Shown one piece after another: positions 16,873 through 26,339 of a DNA stretch of 53,515 nucleotides (position 1 is the stretch's first letter; each line of letters starts with the position of its first letter). Under the pieces are notes generated by a model, which did no database searches, was not told the origin of the DNA, and worked only from the letters and a program-made list of their open reading frames with translations. The translations under genes were made by a program, and so were the position numbers. Origin of the DNA: Microcaldota archaeon (GTDB taxonomy: Archaea; Micrarchaeota; Micrarchaeia; Micrarchaeales; Micrarchaeaceae); NCBI GenBank assembly GCA_021827995.1, contig JAKATK010000011.1, positions 1-53,515 of the forward strand. The letters are read 5' to 3'.

Positions 16873-18768
16873 ATGAACGCGAGGTCGGCCATAGCATCCG
16901 GCCTCCTCAAGAGGGAGATGCACGCCGACAGGAAGGCTTACAAGCGATACCTGAGGGACTTTTACTACGAGCGCTTCATGCGTGTGCGCGTACCGCTGCT
17001 GGCCTACGCACCCAGGATCGCATACGGCCTGGCCTTGGCGCTTGTCCTCGGGCTTGCCACAAGCGCGGTGCTAGACGATGGCGTTTTCTTGCTCGTATTC
17101 CTGTCGTTCTACGCGGCGTACGTGGCTGCGCTGGCAGCGCACTCGGCACTGATGAGGCTGCGCTTCGGCAGCGGCGCGGTCAGGGTTAGCTCTGTCATTG
17201 ATGCCGGCGTGCCTGGTCGGTTCGGGGTCGCGGAGCGGTCCGTGGACCTCGACAATTACATAGCGCAGAAGCCGAACAGGAACGTCTTCGTGTGCGGCAC
17301 CTCCGGGGTCGGCAAGACCTTCCTGACGAGGTACCTGCTGGAGCGCTCTCCGGCGCGCAAGGTGATCTTCAACTTCAAGCCGAACGACCACTATCTCAAG
17401 CTGGGCTACCGCGTAGCTGACATCGGGTCGGCCAGGCCGAACCCGTTCACAGACGCCGAGGGCTTCGTGAACGCCTTCCTGATAACCTTCCCGGTAAACT
17501 CGATAGGCATAACTGCGCAGTACGTGCCGATACTGCTGCGAAGGATCGCCGAGAGTTCAGGCTCCTGGCAGGAGTTCGACGAGGCGCTGGACAGGGCCAT
17601 AGCCGGCACAAGGGACAGGCTGCAGCTGAGCGCGCTGCTTTACGTCAGGGAGCACATGAGGCCGCTATCGAGCGACAGGTCATACAGCGTAGATATCGGC
17701 GCAGGCGACGTGGTGCTCGACTTTTCAGGCATGAACGAGGACGCGAAGAACTTCTATGCGGAGATAATGCTGCGTCATCTCTGGAGCGAGCTCTCGTCCG
17801 GCCGGCACGGCCGCGACACGCTTGTCTGCATAGACGAGGCCCACAGGCTGCTGAACCAGTTCGAGCGATACGAGAGCGTGTACGCGCGCATGGCCAGGGA
17901 GATGACAGCCTTCGGCATGCTCTGGGCCTCATCGCAGAACTTCACTGACATGCGCGAGGACGTGAGGAACCAGTTCGCGACGCAGTTCTGCTTCAACACT
18001 AGCAATCCGGAGGACCTCAGGGCTCTGGCGCTGATAGACAAGAAGCTTGCGTGGTCGGCGTCATCGATGCCCCTGCACTTCTTCACCGACGCTAGGTACG
18101 AGTGGGTCCATTACGTGGTGCCGGAGTTCGTGCTGTACTACGAGCCCGCCGACAGGCAGCTGGAGCCCGCGCGGGCTATGGCTGAGACCGCTGAGCGCGG
18201 CACAGGCCAAGCAGCTAGGATAGATTACAAGGCAGAGATAATGCAGGAGCTCAGGCGCCGCGGCGGCGCGTACGTGACCAGACTGGCAGGGGTGATAGCA
18301 GCTAAGTACGGCATCGGCAGGGACCTGGCCAAGCTGCATGCTAGGAAGGCGCTCTTCGAACTGGTCAACTGCGGCGACGTTGCGCGAATGAGGGTGACCG
18401 CTATGGGCAGGTCGTATGTCCTGTACTACCTGCCGAGCGCAGGCGAATCAGGCCTGCACAAGTACATGCAGCGTTTTGTGGTGGCTATGCTCAAGGCGAA
18501 CGGGATAGAGCCGGCCGCGGTCAGCTCGGTCGGCGAGGCCGTGGCCGACGTAAGCACGGAGCGCTTCGATGTCGAGATAGAGACCGGCCTCAAGGCCAGC
18601 ACAGCTGACCTGCGTGCCAGGATAGGCAGGTCCGGCAGGCTGACCGTCATAGTCGTGCCCAACGGCGACATCGCCGAACGGTACCTGAGGCTGGGATTGC
18701 GAAACACAGAGGTGGCAACGATGGCCGGCTTCGAGGAGCTGCTCAAGAGGCGCCTGCTGAATGCGTAG
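16873..18768 (+). CDS. Membrane-anchored HerA/VirB4-like ATPase
   Basis: A 631-residue protein: an N-terminal basic helix, two membrane segments (about 46-66 and 70-93), an ATPase domain with Walker A GTSGVGKT (142-149) and Walker B CIDEAH (319-324), and a C-terminal region with winged-helix character. This layout fits conjugation/secretion-type coupling ATPases (DUF87/HerA superfamily), which move DNA or protein at the membrane. ATG 16873 is preferred over GTG 16798 because GAGGAGCTC precedes it and the upstream residues look non-coding. Its end overlaps the next ATG by 8 nt. No other conjugation genes are present. Confidence 0.75.
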   Translation: MNARSAIASGLLKREMHADRKAYKRYLRDFYYERFMRVRVPLLAYAPRIAYGLALALVLGLATSAVLDDGVFLLVFLSFYAAYVAALAAHSALMRLRFGSGAVRVSSVIDAGVPGRFGVAERSVDLDNYIAQKPNRNVFVCGTSGVGKTFLTRYLLERSPARKVIFNFKPNDHYLKLGYRVADIGSARPNPFTDAEGFVNAFLITFPVNSIGITAQYVPILLRRIAESSGSWQEFDEALDRAIAGTRDRLQLSALLYVREHMRPLSSDRSYSVDIGAGDVVLDFSGMNEDAKNFYAEIMLRHLWSELSSGRHGRDTLVCIDEAHRLLNQFERYESVYARMAREMTAFGMLWASSQNFTDMREDVRNQFATQFCFNTSNPEDLRALALIDKKLAWSASSMPLHFFTDARYEWVHYVVPEFVLYYEPADRQLEPARAMAETAERGTGQAARIDYKAEIMQELRRRGGAYVTRLAGVIAAKYGIGRDLAKLHARKALFELVNCGDVARMRVTAMGRSYVLYYLPSAGESGLHKYMQRFVVAMLKANGIEPAAVSSVGEAVADVSTERFDVEIETGLKASTADLRARIGRSGRLTVIVVPNGDIAERYLRLGLRNTEVATMAGFEELLKRRLLNA

Positions 18769-19282
18769 TGATTCGATGACGATGCGCACGCTGAACAGGC
18801 TCAACAACAGCGCGATGGCCGCGCGTATAGGGCTGTGCAGGCCGATGGATGCATCGGAGCTGGCCAAAGCGCTAGCTGCGATCGGCGAACGCAACAAGCG
18901 CGCGCGCATGGCGCAGCTCCTAGACTACGGATCTGTTGTGAGCGAGACGCACTTGAGGGGTGCGTACCTCAACGCGCTGGTCGCCTTCGAGGAACGTACC
19001 AACATAGCGCGCACGCTCGCGATGGAGACGCTGCTCTTCGCTGCAATGACCAGGCAGATATCCGTGGCCGTGGAGCGGCTGGGCGCCAAGCCCGGCAGGA
19101 TGCTAGTACTGATGTGCAGCGACAGGCGCACGTACGACTGGTGCGCGCGCCTGCTCGGGGGCTGCTCTGCTTTCAGGACTACCGGGACGCACGAGAGAGC
19201 AGCGGCGAGGGCGCTCGGTGTAGCTGGCATAGGCGCAGAGGCAGTGCTTGGCGCGATGTCAATGGCGCGGCTGCGGGACTAG
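18761..19282 (+). CDS. Probable KEOPS subunit Cgi121
   Basis: A protein of up to 173 residues whose middle resembles Cgi121: a conserved helix (ETHLRGAYLNALVAFEERTNIARTL split over about residues 63-87), followed by METLLFAAMTRQISVAVERLG, where the family has E-x-L-L-x-x-x-x-x-R-Q-I-x-x-A. Cgi121 binds tRNA and Bud32 in the complex making t6A37. The remainder is divergent and the other KEOPS genes (kae1, bud32, pcc1) are not in the window. The start overlaps the preceding stop; ATGs at 18776 and 18782 are alternatives. Confidence 0.55.
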   Translation: MRSDSMTMRTLNRLNNSAMAARIGLCRPMDASELAKALAAIGERNKRARMAQLLDYGSVVSETHLRGAYLNALVAFEERTNIARTLAMETLLFAAMTRQISVAVERLGAKPGRMLVLMCSDRRTYDWCARLLGGCSAFRTTGTHERAAARALGVAGIGAEAVLGAMSMARLRD

Positions 19283-19300
19283 CACGCTGCGAATTGGCGG

Positions 19301-20134
19301 CTACTCCCTGTTAGCGCGGCCGCCGGCCCCTGCGGCCTTATCCTGCGGCGTCTTTCTGAGCATGGTCCGGTACGCAGACTTGTACGCGCTCTCGGTATCG
19401 ACGCCGTGCTCCTGGAAGTACGTGAAGAAGCGCATGTCACCGCCGGTCCAGGCAAGATCCCTGGAGTAGTGCACCTCTCTCGGCATGCTTATCGGCTTGT
19501 CGCTGACCGTGGCCCTGCTGAAGTCTATTATGTATGGCTTGCCGTCCTTGACCATTATGTTGGCCTCGTGCAGGTCTCCGTGGTCTATGCCTGCGCCGCG
19601 AAGGCGCGCCACGTCTGTGATCAACTGCGCGAACACCTTCTGCTGGTCCCTTATCTTAGAGTTGTACAGCAGGTCTGCTGGCTCAGTGGAATAGCCGATG
19701 AACTGCATCACTATGACGCCGCCTCGGTGGGCCACTGGCCTGGGCACGCTTACGCCGGCGTACCATGCCCTGCGCAGTATGGTCCACTCCTTTTCAGGGC
19801 TGACTGCGGCAGTGTCGCCGTTGCCGCGCTCGCTCCTGTACACCTTGACAGCCACGAACTCGCCGGCTTCCTTGGACTTCCTGCCGCTCTGGGTGACAAA
19901 CAGGTAGCCATCGGCGCCGCTGCCTATGAGCTTGAACCTTGTGCCTATGTAGCCGTCATCTGCGAGCCTCCTGAGCGATGCCATGCATCCGTCAATGAAC
20001 TTATCGTCGACGAAGAGATCGTTATCGATGGTCTCCCTGAGCCTCTTGAAGTTTAGCCATGAGCCCTCTTTGGACCGCGCAGCGTCCTCGTCGGCCTCGA
20101 CCGCCTTGTTGTGAGCACGCGCCATCTCGACCAT
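19301..20134 (-). CDS. RIO1-like serine protein kinase
   Basis: A 277-residue atypical kinase. An N-terminal helical part is followed by the nucleotide loop LIGSGADGYLF, a catalytic Lys in FVAVKVY, the RIO-typical EKEWTILRRAWYAGVSVPRP and VIVMQFIG, the catalytic loop HGDLHEANIM and the metal-binding Asp in YIIDFSRA. RIO1 acts in small-ribosomal-subunit maturation; the glycine loop differs from the STGKEA of classical RIO1, so a RIO1-like rather than strict RIO1 label is safer. ATG 20134 follows GGAGTGA at Shine-Dalgarno distance. A TATA-like TATTTAAAAG lies near 20179-20188 on the reverse strand. Confidence 0.82.
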   Translation of the reverse strand: MVEMARAHNKAVEADEDAARSKEGSWLNFKRLRETIDNDLFVDDKFIDGCMASLRRLADDGYIGTRFKLIGSGADGYLFVTQSGRKSKEAGEFVAVKVYRSERGNGDTAAVSPEKEWTILRRAWYAGVSVPRPVAHRGGVIVMQFIGYSTEPADLLYNSKIRDQQKVFAQLITDVARLRGAGIDHGDLHEANIMVKDGKPYIIDFSRATVSDKPISMPREVHYSRDLAWTGGDMRFFTYFQEHGVDTESAYKSAYRTMLRKTPQDKAAGAGGRANRE

Positions 20135-20217
20135 AAGCGTCACTCCGGATCTACCCCATATGATAATTGCCGGTACGCTTTTAAATACCTGACGCGCAGG
20201 CAGCGGAGGTGCCGCGG

Positions 20218-20871
20218 CTATACGGTTTCGGCCGGCTGGTAGAGCTCATTGAGCGTAGAGCGTATCAGCGCGGCCTTCTTTGCGCCTATCTTATCTACAC
20301 AGGTCAGCTCGGCCGTGCCGGCCTCGGCTATGGCCCTGACGCTGCCGAAGCGTAGCAGCAGCGACCTGGCGAGCTTCGGCCCTATGCCGGGTATGTTGGC
20401 CACGATGGCCTCCTTGGACTCTGCGCCGCTACGCGCCCTAGCTGCGCCCTTGACCGATGGCAGCCTCTCTCTAGTGTCCTGCTCCTGAGCTGCTATGCTG
20501 ACCAGCAGCGATGCGGTCTCCTCTATGCTCTCTGACTCTATGACGCAGATGCCGAACCTGACATAGAGGGCCACGATGGCGCCGGTTATGGACCTGCGGC
20601 GCAGCAGGAAATCGGACTTCTGGCCCTCGAGCAGGAGCATTGGGAACTCGTATGCTTCCCTGAGCCGCGAGGCCTGGTCGAAGAGCCTGCCGCTTATCAG
20701 GGAGCTCTCGAAGTCGCGCACTGTCTTGCGCTCCACGCATATACGGCTCGACACTATGTAGTCGCCGACTGGCACGGTCCTTAGGGTCACGACAGCGCCT
20801 AGGCCCTCCAGGCCGCTTAGCAACTCTGCGTTCCTCTCGCGCTGGTCCACGACGATCTGCGGTGCGGGCAT
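20218..20871 (-). CDS. ERCC4/XPF-type nuclease with tandem helix-hairpin-helix
   Basis: A 217-residue protein with an N-terminal ERCC4 nuclease domain (VVDQRERN; GDYIVS; catalytic ERKTVRDF at 47-54) and a C-terminal HhH2 DNA-binding domain (IPGIGPKLARSLLLRFGSV, then VDKIGAKKAALI). It is the short archaeal XPF without the Hef helicase part. Such enzymes cut 3' flaps and branched DNA, often with PCNA. Its ATG follows the upstream membrane-protein stop with one base between, so it is second in a two-gene operon. A PCNA-interaction tail is not evident. Confidence 0.9.
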   Translation of the reverse strand: MPAPQIVVDQRERNAELLSGLEGLGAVVTLRTVPVGDYIVSSRICVERKTVRDFESSLISGRLFDQASRLREAYEFPMLLLEGQKSDFLLRRRSITGAIVALYVRFGICVIESESIEETASLLVSIAAQEQDTRERLPSVKGAARARSGAESKEAIVANIPGIGPKLARSLLLRFGSVRAIAEAGTAELTCVDKIGAKKAALIRSTLNELYQPAETV

Positions 20872-20872
20872 G

Positions 20873-23248
20873 TCACGCCCTGGAAAAGCCGATGTCCCTC
20901 ATCAGTATGAGCTGCTGCTGGCCGGCAGAGCACGCACCTAGCCTCTGCACGAAGATGAGAGTGTTGCCGCTCGGCCCGGAAACCAGCCTGACTGGCATTG
21001 AGTAGGATGCCAGCCTGCTCGTTATCTGTATCGGCTGCTTCGTCAGAGCCTCGGGGCTGCCCAGCGGCCCAAGGTATTCGATGTCGAGGCCGGCGCTGCC
21101 GCAGGTAGACAGCGCCTGGAACGACAGGTTGGCGTTTATGTAGTAGACGCCTCCCGACTGTATGTAGCTTCTGGTCTCGTTGGGGTTCTGGTATGGCGCC
21201 GACACCGCAATGCTGCCGTACGGCGTGTTATTGTTTATCGGGGTCCAGAAAAGCGTTCGGGTGCCGTTTACCAGGTAGCTCACTTCCTGCCAGTCGGTGA
21301 GCAGCGGGTATGCGTTGAAGCTCTTGTACAGCGTCGCAGAAGCCCGCGTGGTGTTGAACGCAAGCGTGTAGTTATCGTAGTATGAGTAGTTGCCGAAGAC
21401 AGACGACAGTAATGAGGTCATGATGCTGGCAGTGCTCTGGTTGTACGCCAGCAGGTTGACAGTAACGAACGCGGTCCGGTAGTTGTACGGTGACACGAGC
21501 AGCAGAACCGACTGGTTTATCGGGTTGCTGGTCACCGGCGACGGCGGGAACGCCGGCGTACCGTTGTACTCAAGGTCGGTGGCCAGCTGTATGAGCGGTA
21601 CGTTGTAGAGCGTCAGCTCCTGCGTGGTGTTGAACCGCGTGAGGTCGCCGCCCACTATTGGCACGTGCGACGCAGTCTGGTAGTACATGGCCTGGCCGGC
21701 GAATAGAGCCGGCTGCGCCGCATACGGGTTCGGCAGCACTGGAAGCGGCAGCAGGGAGAAGCTCGTGGTGGCGTTGCCTGACCTAGAGTAGTTGGCTAGA
21801 GCCGCGCCCAGCTCGCCGTAGAAGCTCGGTATGCTGGCGTTCGTCGTAACCTGGTTGAGGAGCGGCGCGCTCAGCGCCATGCCGTTGCTCTCCACGAGCA
21901 GTATCGCAGTGACTACGACTACGGCCAGCGCGCTCTTCTTGAGGCGGTCCGGCCCATCGCGCATCATCGCCAGCAGGTCGCTGAAACCGAACGCGGCCAT
22001 TATGGCAATGGCCATGCTGAACACTAGGTAGAACCTGTCCGGCTCGCGTATTATGTTGAGTGGGCCTAGATCGTGGTACAGCACGTACAGCCCCGCAGCC
22101 GGGCCCATGGCCAGCAGGCCGAATATTGCGGCAAGGCCGAGCCAGAGGTAGCTGCGCTTGTAGCCCGTGTACAGGCCGAGAGCTACGAGCGCTATGACCG
22201 TGTAACCTATGTAACCTATGCGCTCGCCGGGGTCCGCGGCGAACACCGACGGGAAGTAGTTGGCCGGGTTACTGTCGAAGATGCCGTTGAAGTAGCTCGG
22301 TATGAAGAACGAGGCCGGCGGTATGCTCCACGTGGCATCGTTCTGCAGCTGGTTGCCGTAGTTGGCCTGCGAGAGCGCGCCGGGCTGCGATATCGTCTGG
22401 AGTATCGGCAGGAAGCCCCACGAGCCCAGGACCAGCGCTATTACTACAGCTAGGAACTCGTACTTCCGCGTGGCCTTGCTTAGCACAAGCGCACGGGTGT
22501 GCTTGAACAGCGCGTATGCGATCAGGATGAGCGACAGCACCATCGACAGCTCTATGGACTGCTCGACGTCGCCCATGAAAGAGACAAGGACGAACGAGAC
22601 GCCGAGGCCGACCGCAGGGACCAGCTTGCGATCGTCGTGGAGCAGCCTGAGGAAGAAGTACACAGACAGCGGTACCCAGCCGATGTATATCCAATCTATG
22701 TGCCCGTACGCCTGCGCTATGTGGAACGAGCTGAACGTGAAGATTAGGCCAGCGACGAACGACGCTGGGCCGTTCTTGACGACGTAGTCACTGAGCACGT
22801 ACATGCACAGGCCGGACAGAGCTACGCCGATGAGCAGCATGATATTGTAGGCAAATGGTATGCTGACCAGTTGGAATGGGAGCGACAGCAGGGAGGCCAG
22901 GGGCGCCATCGTCTGGTAGGCTAGGTTCGCGCCTATAGGCACATAGACCATGTTCGTGTGGTATATGCTGGTGTGCAGCGTGAACAGTGCATAGTTGACC
23001 CACCAGATGTCCCACAGGTTCTGGTACGTGTCGCCGCCTGTGCCAGGCGCGTATGTAGTTATGTTGCCCATGAGCGGCTCGAACACAACTACAGATAGCG
23101 CTAGGTATACGATGAACAGCAGCAGCATTGTCCTGAAGCCTGGGCTCTTGAGCAGTGATACGGCGGCACCGGTCAGGGCGCTGGCTCTCGGACCGGCCTC
23201 TGCCTTCGGCTCCGCCATTGCAACGCTGGTATCGGCCGCCGCATCCAT
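20873..23248 (-). CDS. Large polytopic membrane protein, GT-C/YfhO-like
   Basis: A 791-residue protein with about 11-13 membrane helices in the first 480 residues and a large N-glycan-rich exterior C-terminal domain. The first exterior loop has GGDTYQNLWDIWWVNYAL, with acidic residues where GT-C glycosyltransferases bind metal and lipid-phosphate sugar. The layout (multispan N-half, soluble C-half) matches YfhO and oligosaccharyltransferase-like families. Function is inferred as glycosyl transfer from a lipid carrier; no substrate evidence. ATG 23248 is chosen; an in-frame TTG 23299 lies close to a TATA element (AATAAAAG near 23317) and cannot be excluded. Confidence 0.65.
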   Translation of the reverse strand: MDAAADTSVAMAEPKAEAGPRASALTGAAVSLLKSPGFRTMLLLFIVYLALSVVVFEPLMGNITTYAPGTGGDTYQNLWDIWWVNYALFTLHTSIYHTNMVYVPIGANLAYQTMAPLASLLSLPFQLVSIPFAYNIMLLIGVALSGLCMYVLSDYVVKNGPASFVAGLIFTFSSFHIAQAYGHIDWIYIGWVPLSVYFFLRLLHDDRKLVPAVGLGVSFVLVSFMGDVEQSIELSMVLSLILIAYALFKHTRALVLSKATRKYEFLAVVIALVLGSWGFLPILQTISQPGALSQANYGNQLQNDATWSIPPASFFIPSYFNGIFDSNPANYFPSVFAADPGERIGYIGYTVIALVALGLYTGYKRSYLWLGLAAIFGLLAMGPAAGLYVLYHDLGPLNIIREPDRFYLVFSMAIAIMAAFGFSDLLAMMRDGPDRLKKSALAVVVVTAILLVESNGMALSAPLLNQVTTNASIPSFYGELGAALANYSRSGNATTSFSLLPLPVLPNPYAAQPALFAGQAMYYQTASHVPIVGGDLTRFNTTQELTLYNVPLIQLATDLEYNGTPAFPPSPVTSNPINQSVLLLVSPYNYRTAFVTVNLLAYNQSTASIMTSLLSSVFGNYSYYDNYTLAFNTTRASATLYKSFNAYPLLTDWQEVSYLVNGTRTLFWTPINNNTPYGSIAVSAPYQNPNETRSYIQSGGVYYINANLSFQALSTCGSAGLDIEYLGPLGSPEALTKQPIQITSRLASYSMPVRLVSGPSGNTLIFVQRLGACSAGQQQLILMRDIGFSRA

Positions 23249-23423
23249 GAACGCACCATTATTGCAGGCGCAGTACGACGAGAATCTGGCTGCGCTCAAT
23301 ATTGCCGCGGCAAGACTTTTATTACTTGGCTGACGTTTTTATTATTGGAGCAGCACGAAAAGCACGGCTGCGATCATGAAGGCACAGCAATGCGACGCGG
23401 ACCGCGGCACGCTCCAAAGGCTC

Positions 23424-23430
23424 TATATAT
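23424..23430 (+). promoter_or_regulatory. TATA box of trxB
   Basis: TATATAT centred 28 nt before GTG 23455 and 34 nt before ATG 23461; consistent with a leaderless or nearly leaderless transcript. Confidence 0.6.
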
Positions 23431-23454
23431 TACCGATGGCGCAACTCTATCGGT

Positions 23455-24378
23455 GTGGCCATGGTTGATGACATTCTAGTTGTAGGTTCCGGGCCAGCTG
23501 GCCTGACAGCTGCAATATACGCATCACGGGAGGGTTTCAGCACGTCTGTCGTAGAGGGCGCCTCGCCCGGCGGCCAGCTGCTGCTGACCACCGTGATAGA
23601 GAACTATCCCGGATTTGCCGAGGGTATAAGCGGCCCAGAATTAATGGATATATTCAGGAAACAGGCCGAGCGCTTCGGCGCTAAATTCATAGGCGGTGAA
23701 GCGACCGATCTGGACCTGTCCAAGAGGCCTTTCGTGGTCAAGATTGGCGGCTCTACGCATGAGGCCAAGTGCCTGATCATAGCGACCGGTGCCTCGCCGA
23801 GATGGCTCGGCATACCGTCGGAGCAGAGGTTCATCGGCAAGGGCGTGAGCAGTTGCGCTACCTGCGACGGCGCCTTCTTCAAGGGCAGGGATGTCATAGT
23901 GGTTGGGGGCGGCGACACAGCGATGGAGGATTCCACGTTCCTGACAAGGTTCGCGAAGAGCGTCACGATAGTGCACAGGCGCGACAAGTTTAGGGCGAGC
24001 AAGATAATGCAGGACAGGGCGCTCTCGAACCCGAAGATAAGGGTCATCTGGAACAGCGCCGTAGAGGAGATACGCGGCGACGAGAAGGTCAACGGCGTGA
24101 CGATAAGGAACCTGCTCACCGATGAGCTGACAAGGCTGGATGTGCAGGGGGTCTTCGTAGCGATAGGCTACGCGCCGAACACCAAGTTCCTAGAGGGCAA
24201 GCTGGAGCTGGACGATAATGGTTACATAAAGGTCAGGGACGAGGTCCACAGCGCCATAACTGGGGTTTTCATCGCCGGAGACGCGGCCGACCCGGTATAC
24301 AGGCAGGCGGTGTCTGCTGCGGGCAGCGGCGCAAAGGCCGCGATAGCGGCCAGGGAGTACCTGCAGAGCCTCGGGTAG
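23455..24378 (+). CDS. trxB: Thioredoxin-disulfide reductase
   Basis: A 307-residue low-molecular-weight flavoprotein reductase: FAD motif GSGPAG near the N-terminus, redox-active CATC (about residues 134-137), NADPH motif GGGDTAMED followed by HRRDKFR (the Arg residues that favour NADPH) and the C-terminal FAD motif GVFIAGDAADPVYRQAVSAAG. It passes electrons from NADPH to thioredoxin-like proteins and could supply the peroxiredoxins at 30794 and 49184. GTG 23455 matches the leaderless distance; ATG 23461 is the alternative. It converges on dinB, with stop codons adjacent. Confidence 0.92.
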   Translation: MAMVDDILVVGSGPAGLTAAIYASREGFSTSVVEGASPGGQLLLTTVIENYPGFAEGISGPELMDIFRKQAERFGAKFIGGEATDLDLSKRPFVVKIGGSTHEAKCLIIATGASPRWLGIPSEQRFIGKGVSSCATCDGAFFKGRDVIVVGGGDTAMEDSTFLTRFAKSVTIVHRRDKFRASKIMQDRALSNPKIRVIWNSAVEEIRGDEKVNGVTIRNLLTDELTRLDVQGVFVAIGYAPNTKFLEGKLELDDNGYIKVRDEVHSAITGVFIAGDAADPVYRQAVSAAGSGAKAAIAAREYLQSLG

Positions 24379-25428
24379 CTAGAACAGCTTTTTCTGCCCC
24401 TTCATGCTTACCAGCGATGAGACCCTGACGCCCAGCTTGTTCACCGCTTTCGTCGGATCCACGCCCAACGAGAGCTCCACGGCCGTATCGAGGACTACTG
24501 CGGCAGAATCTGTGTAGTGGTTTAGGCTGATGCTCTTCGTGCGCACTGTGAAGTCGCCATAGCGCACCTTTATGGTAACGGTCTTGAACAGGACGCCTTG
24601 CCTGGTGACCTCGCCGGAAACCTGGCCGGAAAGGTCGGTGATCGTGTTCCTGAGCGCCACTGCGTCTCCTGCGTTTATCCTGACGGCCCTCTCCCTGCCG
24701 ATTGAGAGCGCGCCGGTGTTCTCGACAACGCGCTCGGTCTCCCTTCCGTTGGCTATCATGTGCATGTAGGTGCCGACCTCCCCGAACTCTCCGACCAGCA
24801 TGGTCGCGCTGGCCCTGGCGAGCTTGTCAACCGTGTCTAGGCCCATCGATGCTAGCTTCTCGCTCAGCTTCCTGCCTATGCCGGGTATGTCATCGACGCT
24901 CTTGCCGGCGAGGAAGCCGGATAGCTCAGGCTCCGGTACCACGCGCAGGCCGTCCGGCTTCGCGGAGTCGCACACCATCTTGGCGAAGGTCTTGCCGGAG
25001 CTTATGCCTATCGTGCACGGCAGACCTATGGAGGACCTCACCTCCGCCTTTATCGACCCTGCCAGCTTCGTCGCCTCCGGATAGCCCATGTCACCGACAT
25101 CGACCGCGAACTCGTCTATGCTGTCCGATTCGGTCGCGTAGCCGCGCGACCTGACGAGCGCGGATAGCTTCGCCGAAATCCCCTCATAGTAGGCGTCATC
25201 AGGCGGCACGTAGCCCAGATCCTTGCACAGCTTCAGCGCCTCGGTCATCGGCATGGCGCTGTGTATCCCGTACTTCCTGGCCTCGTAGTTGCACGTCTGC
25301 ACGACGCCGCGCATCCTGTGCTCCGGCGGCGAGGTGCCGACAACGAAGGGCTTGCCTGCCAACTCAGGATGGCGCAGCTCCTCGCACGCCGCGAAGAAGT
25401 AATCCATGTCTATGTATATCACTACCAT
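24379..25428 (-). CDS. dinB: DNA polymerase IV (Y-family, Dpo4-like)
   Basis: A 349-residue translesion polymerase. Palm: IYIDMDYFFAACEE with the first metal Asp; fingers: QTCNYEARKYGIHSAMP; second catalytic motif SDSIDEFAVDV with the Asp-Glu pair; thumb HhH PGIGRKLSEKLASMG; C-terminal little-finger domain. The C-terminal KGQKKLF is a fair PCNA-interacting (PIP-like) tail, matching Q-x-x-L-F. A TATA element (TATAAAAT near 25442-25449, reverse strand) precedes the ATG, and the short spacer to the divergent MEMO gene therefore carries two opposed promoters. Confidence 0.94.
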   Translation of the reverse strand: MVVIYIDMDYFFAACEELRHPELAGKPFVVGTSPPEHRMRGVVQTCNYEARKYGIHSAMPMTEALKLCKDLGYVPPDDAYYEGISAKLSALVRSRGYATESDSIDEFAVDVGDMGYPEATKLAGSIKAEVRSSIGLPCTIGISSGKTFAKMVCDSAKPDGLRVVPEPELSGFLAGKSVDDIPGIGRKLSEKLASMGLDTVDKLARASATMLVGEFGEVGTYMHMIANGRETERVVENTGALSIGRERAVRINAGDAVALRNTITDLSGQVSGEVTRQGVLFKTVTIKVRYGDFTVRTKSISLNHYTDSAAVVLDTAVELSLGVDPTKAVNKLGVRVSSLVSMKGQKKLF

Positions 25429-25460
25429 CGCTATGCCATTTATTTTATACGCTGCGCTGC

Positions 25461-25467
25461 TTAAAAT
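25461..25467 (+). promoter_or_regulatory. TATA box of the MEMO-family gene
   Basis: TTAAAAT centred 27 nt before ATG 25491, the leaderless distance; decides this start over an upstream in-frame codon at 25467. Confidence 0.65.
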
Positions 25468-25490
25468 TGCATCGCAGGTCTGTGGTCAGC

Positions 25491-26321
25491 ATGACAAGGG
25501 ACTACGCGTTCGCAGGGAGTTTCTACCCCAAGGCGCCGAACGAGATTTCAGGGCTAGTGAACGCGTACATCGAAAAGGCCAGGATCACGAATGCGGCGAC
25601 CGCGGAATTCATATCGTGTGTAGCTCCGCACGCTGGCTATGTCTACTCCGGCAGCGTCGCCGGTTACACATACAGGGCGCTCTCGCTGAACAAGAAGCTT
25701 GGAGCGGCAGACACGGTAGTGCTGGTAGGGCCCAACCACACAGGTTATGGCACGCCGGTATCTGTATCAATGGAAGACTGGAAGACGCCATTGGGCGTGG
25801 TTAGAAACGATCTTGACTTCTCCCGCGCCATGGTTGACAGCTCTGATATGCTTAGCGAGGACGAGGCTGCACACGCTTACGAGCATTCGATAGAGGTGCA
25901 GCTCCCGTTCCTGCAGACAGTCGCAAGTGGCAAGAGGTTCGCTTTCGTGTGCATGGGCGACCAGAGCCCAGATTACAGCGCGGCACTGACCGAGGCGATA
26001 ACGAACGCAGAGAAGGCACTGCGGCGGCATGTGATTGTAATAGCGAGCTCGGACTTCGACCACTACGAACCAGCGGACGTGGCCAGGGGCAAGGACATGA
26101 AGCTCATAGAGGCGCTCAAGGTCATGGACCATGCCATGTTCAACAGGCTGGTGGAGGAGCTCGATGATTCCGCATGCGGTTTCGGGCCAATAACAGTGGC
26201 GCTGCTCTACGCGAAGGCGCATGGCGGAAAGCGCGGGGATCTACTGCGCTACTCGAATTCCGGCGAGGCTACAGGCGACAGCTCAAGCGTTGTGGCATAC
26301 GCTTCCATGACATTCGTATGA
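25491..26321 (+). CDS. MEMO1 family protein (AmmeMemoRadiSam system protein B)
   Basis: A 276-residue protein matching the MEMO family: N-terminal FAGSFYP, then APHAGYVYSGSVAGYTY, the VLVGPNHTGYG loop, AHAYEHSIEVQLPFLQ and SSDFDHYEP. The conserved His residues correspond to the metal-binding pocket of the extradiol-dioxygenase-like fold. Family members often sit with an AMMECR1 domain and a radical-SAM protein; neither is adjacent here. The biochemical function is not established for the family. The transcript is predicted to be leaderless. Confidence 0.9.
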   Translation: MTRDYAFAGSFYPKAPNEISGLVNAYIEKARITNAATAEFISCVAPHAGYVYSGSVAGYTYRALSLNKKLGAADTVVLVGPNHTGYGTPVSVSMEDWKTPLGVVRNDLDFSRAMVDSSDMLSEDEAAHAYEHSIEVQLPFLQTVASGKRFAFVCMGDQSPDYSAALTEAITNAEKALRRHVIVIASSDFDHYEPADVARGKDMKLIEALKVMDHAMFNRLVEELDDSACGFGPITVALLYAKAHGGKRGDLLRYSNSGEATGDSSSVVAYASMTFV

Positions 26322-26339
26322 CCTCGTAACTGTGTCGTA

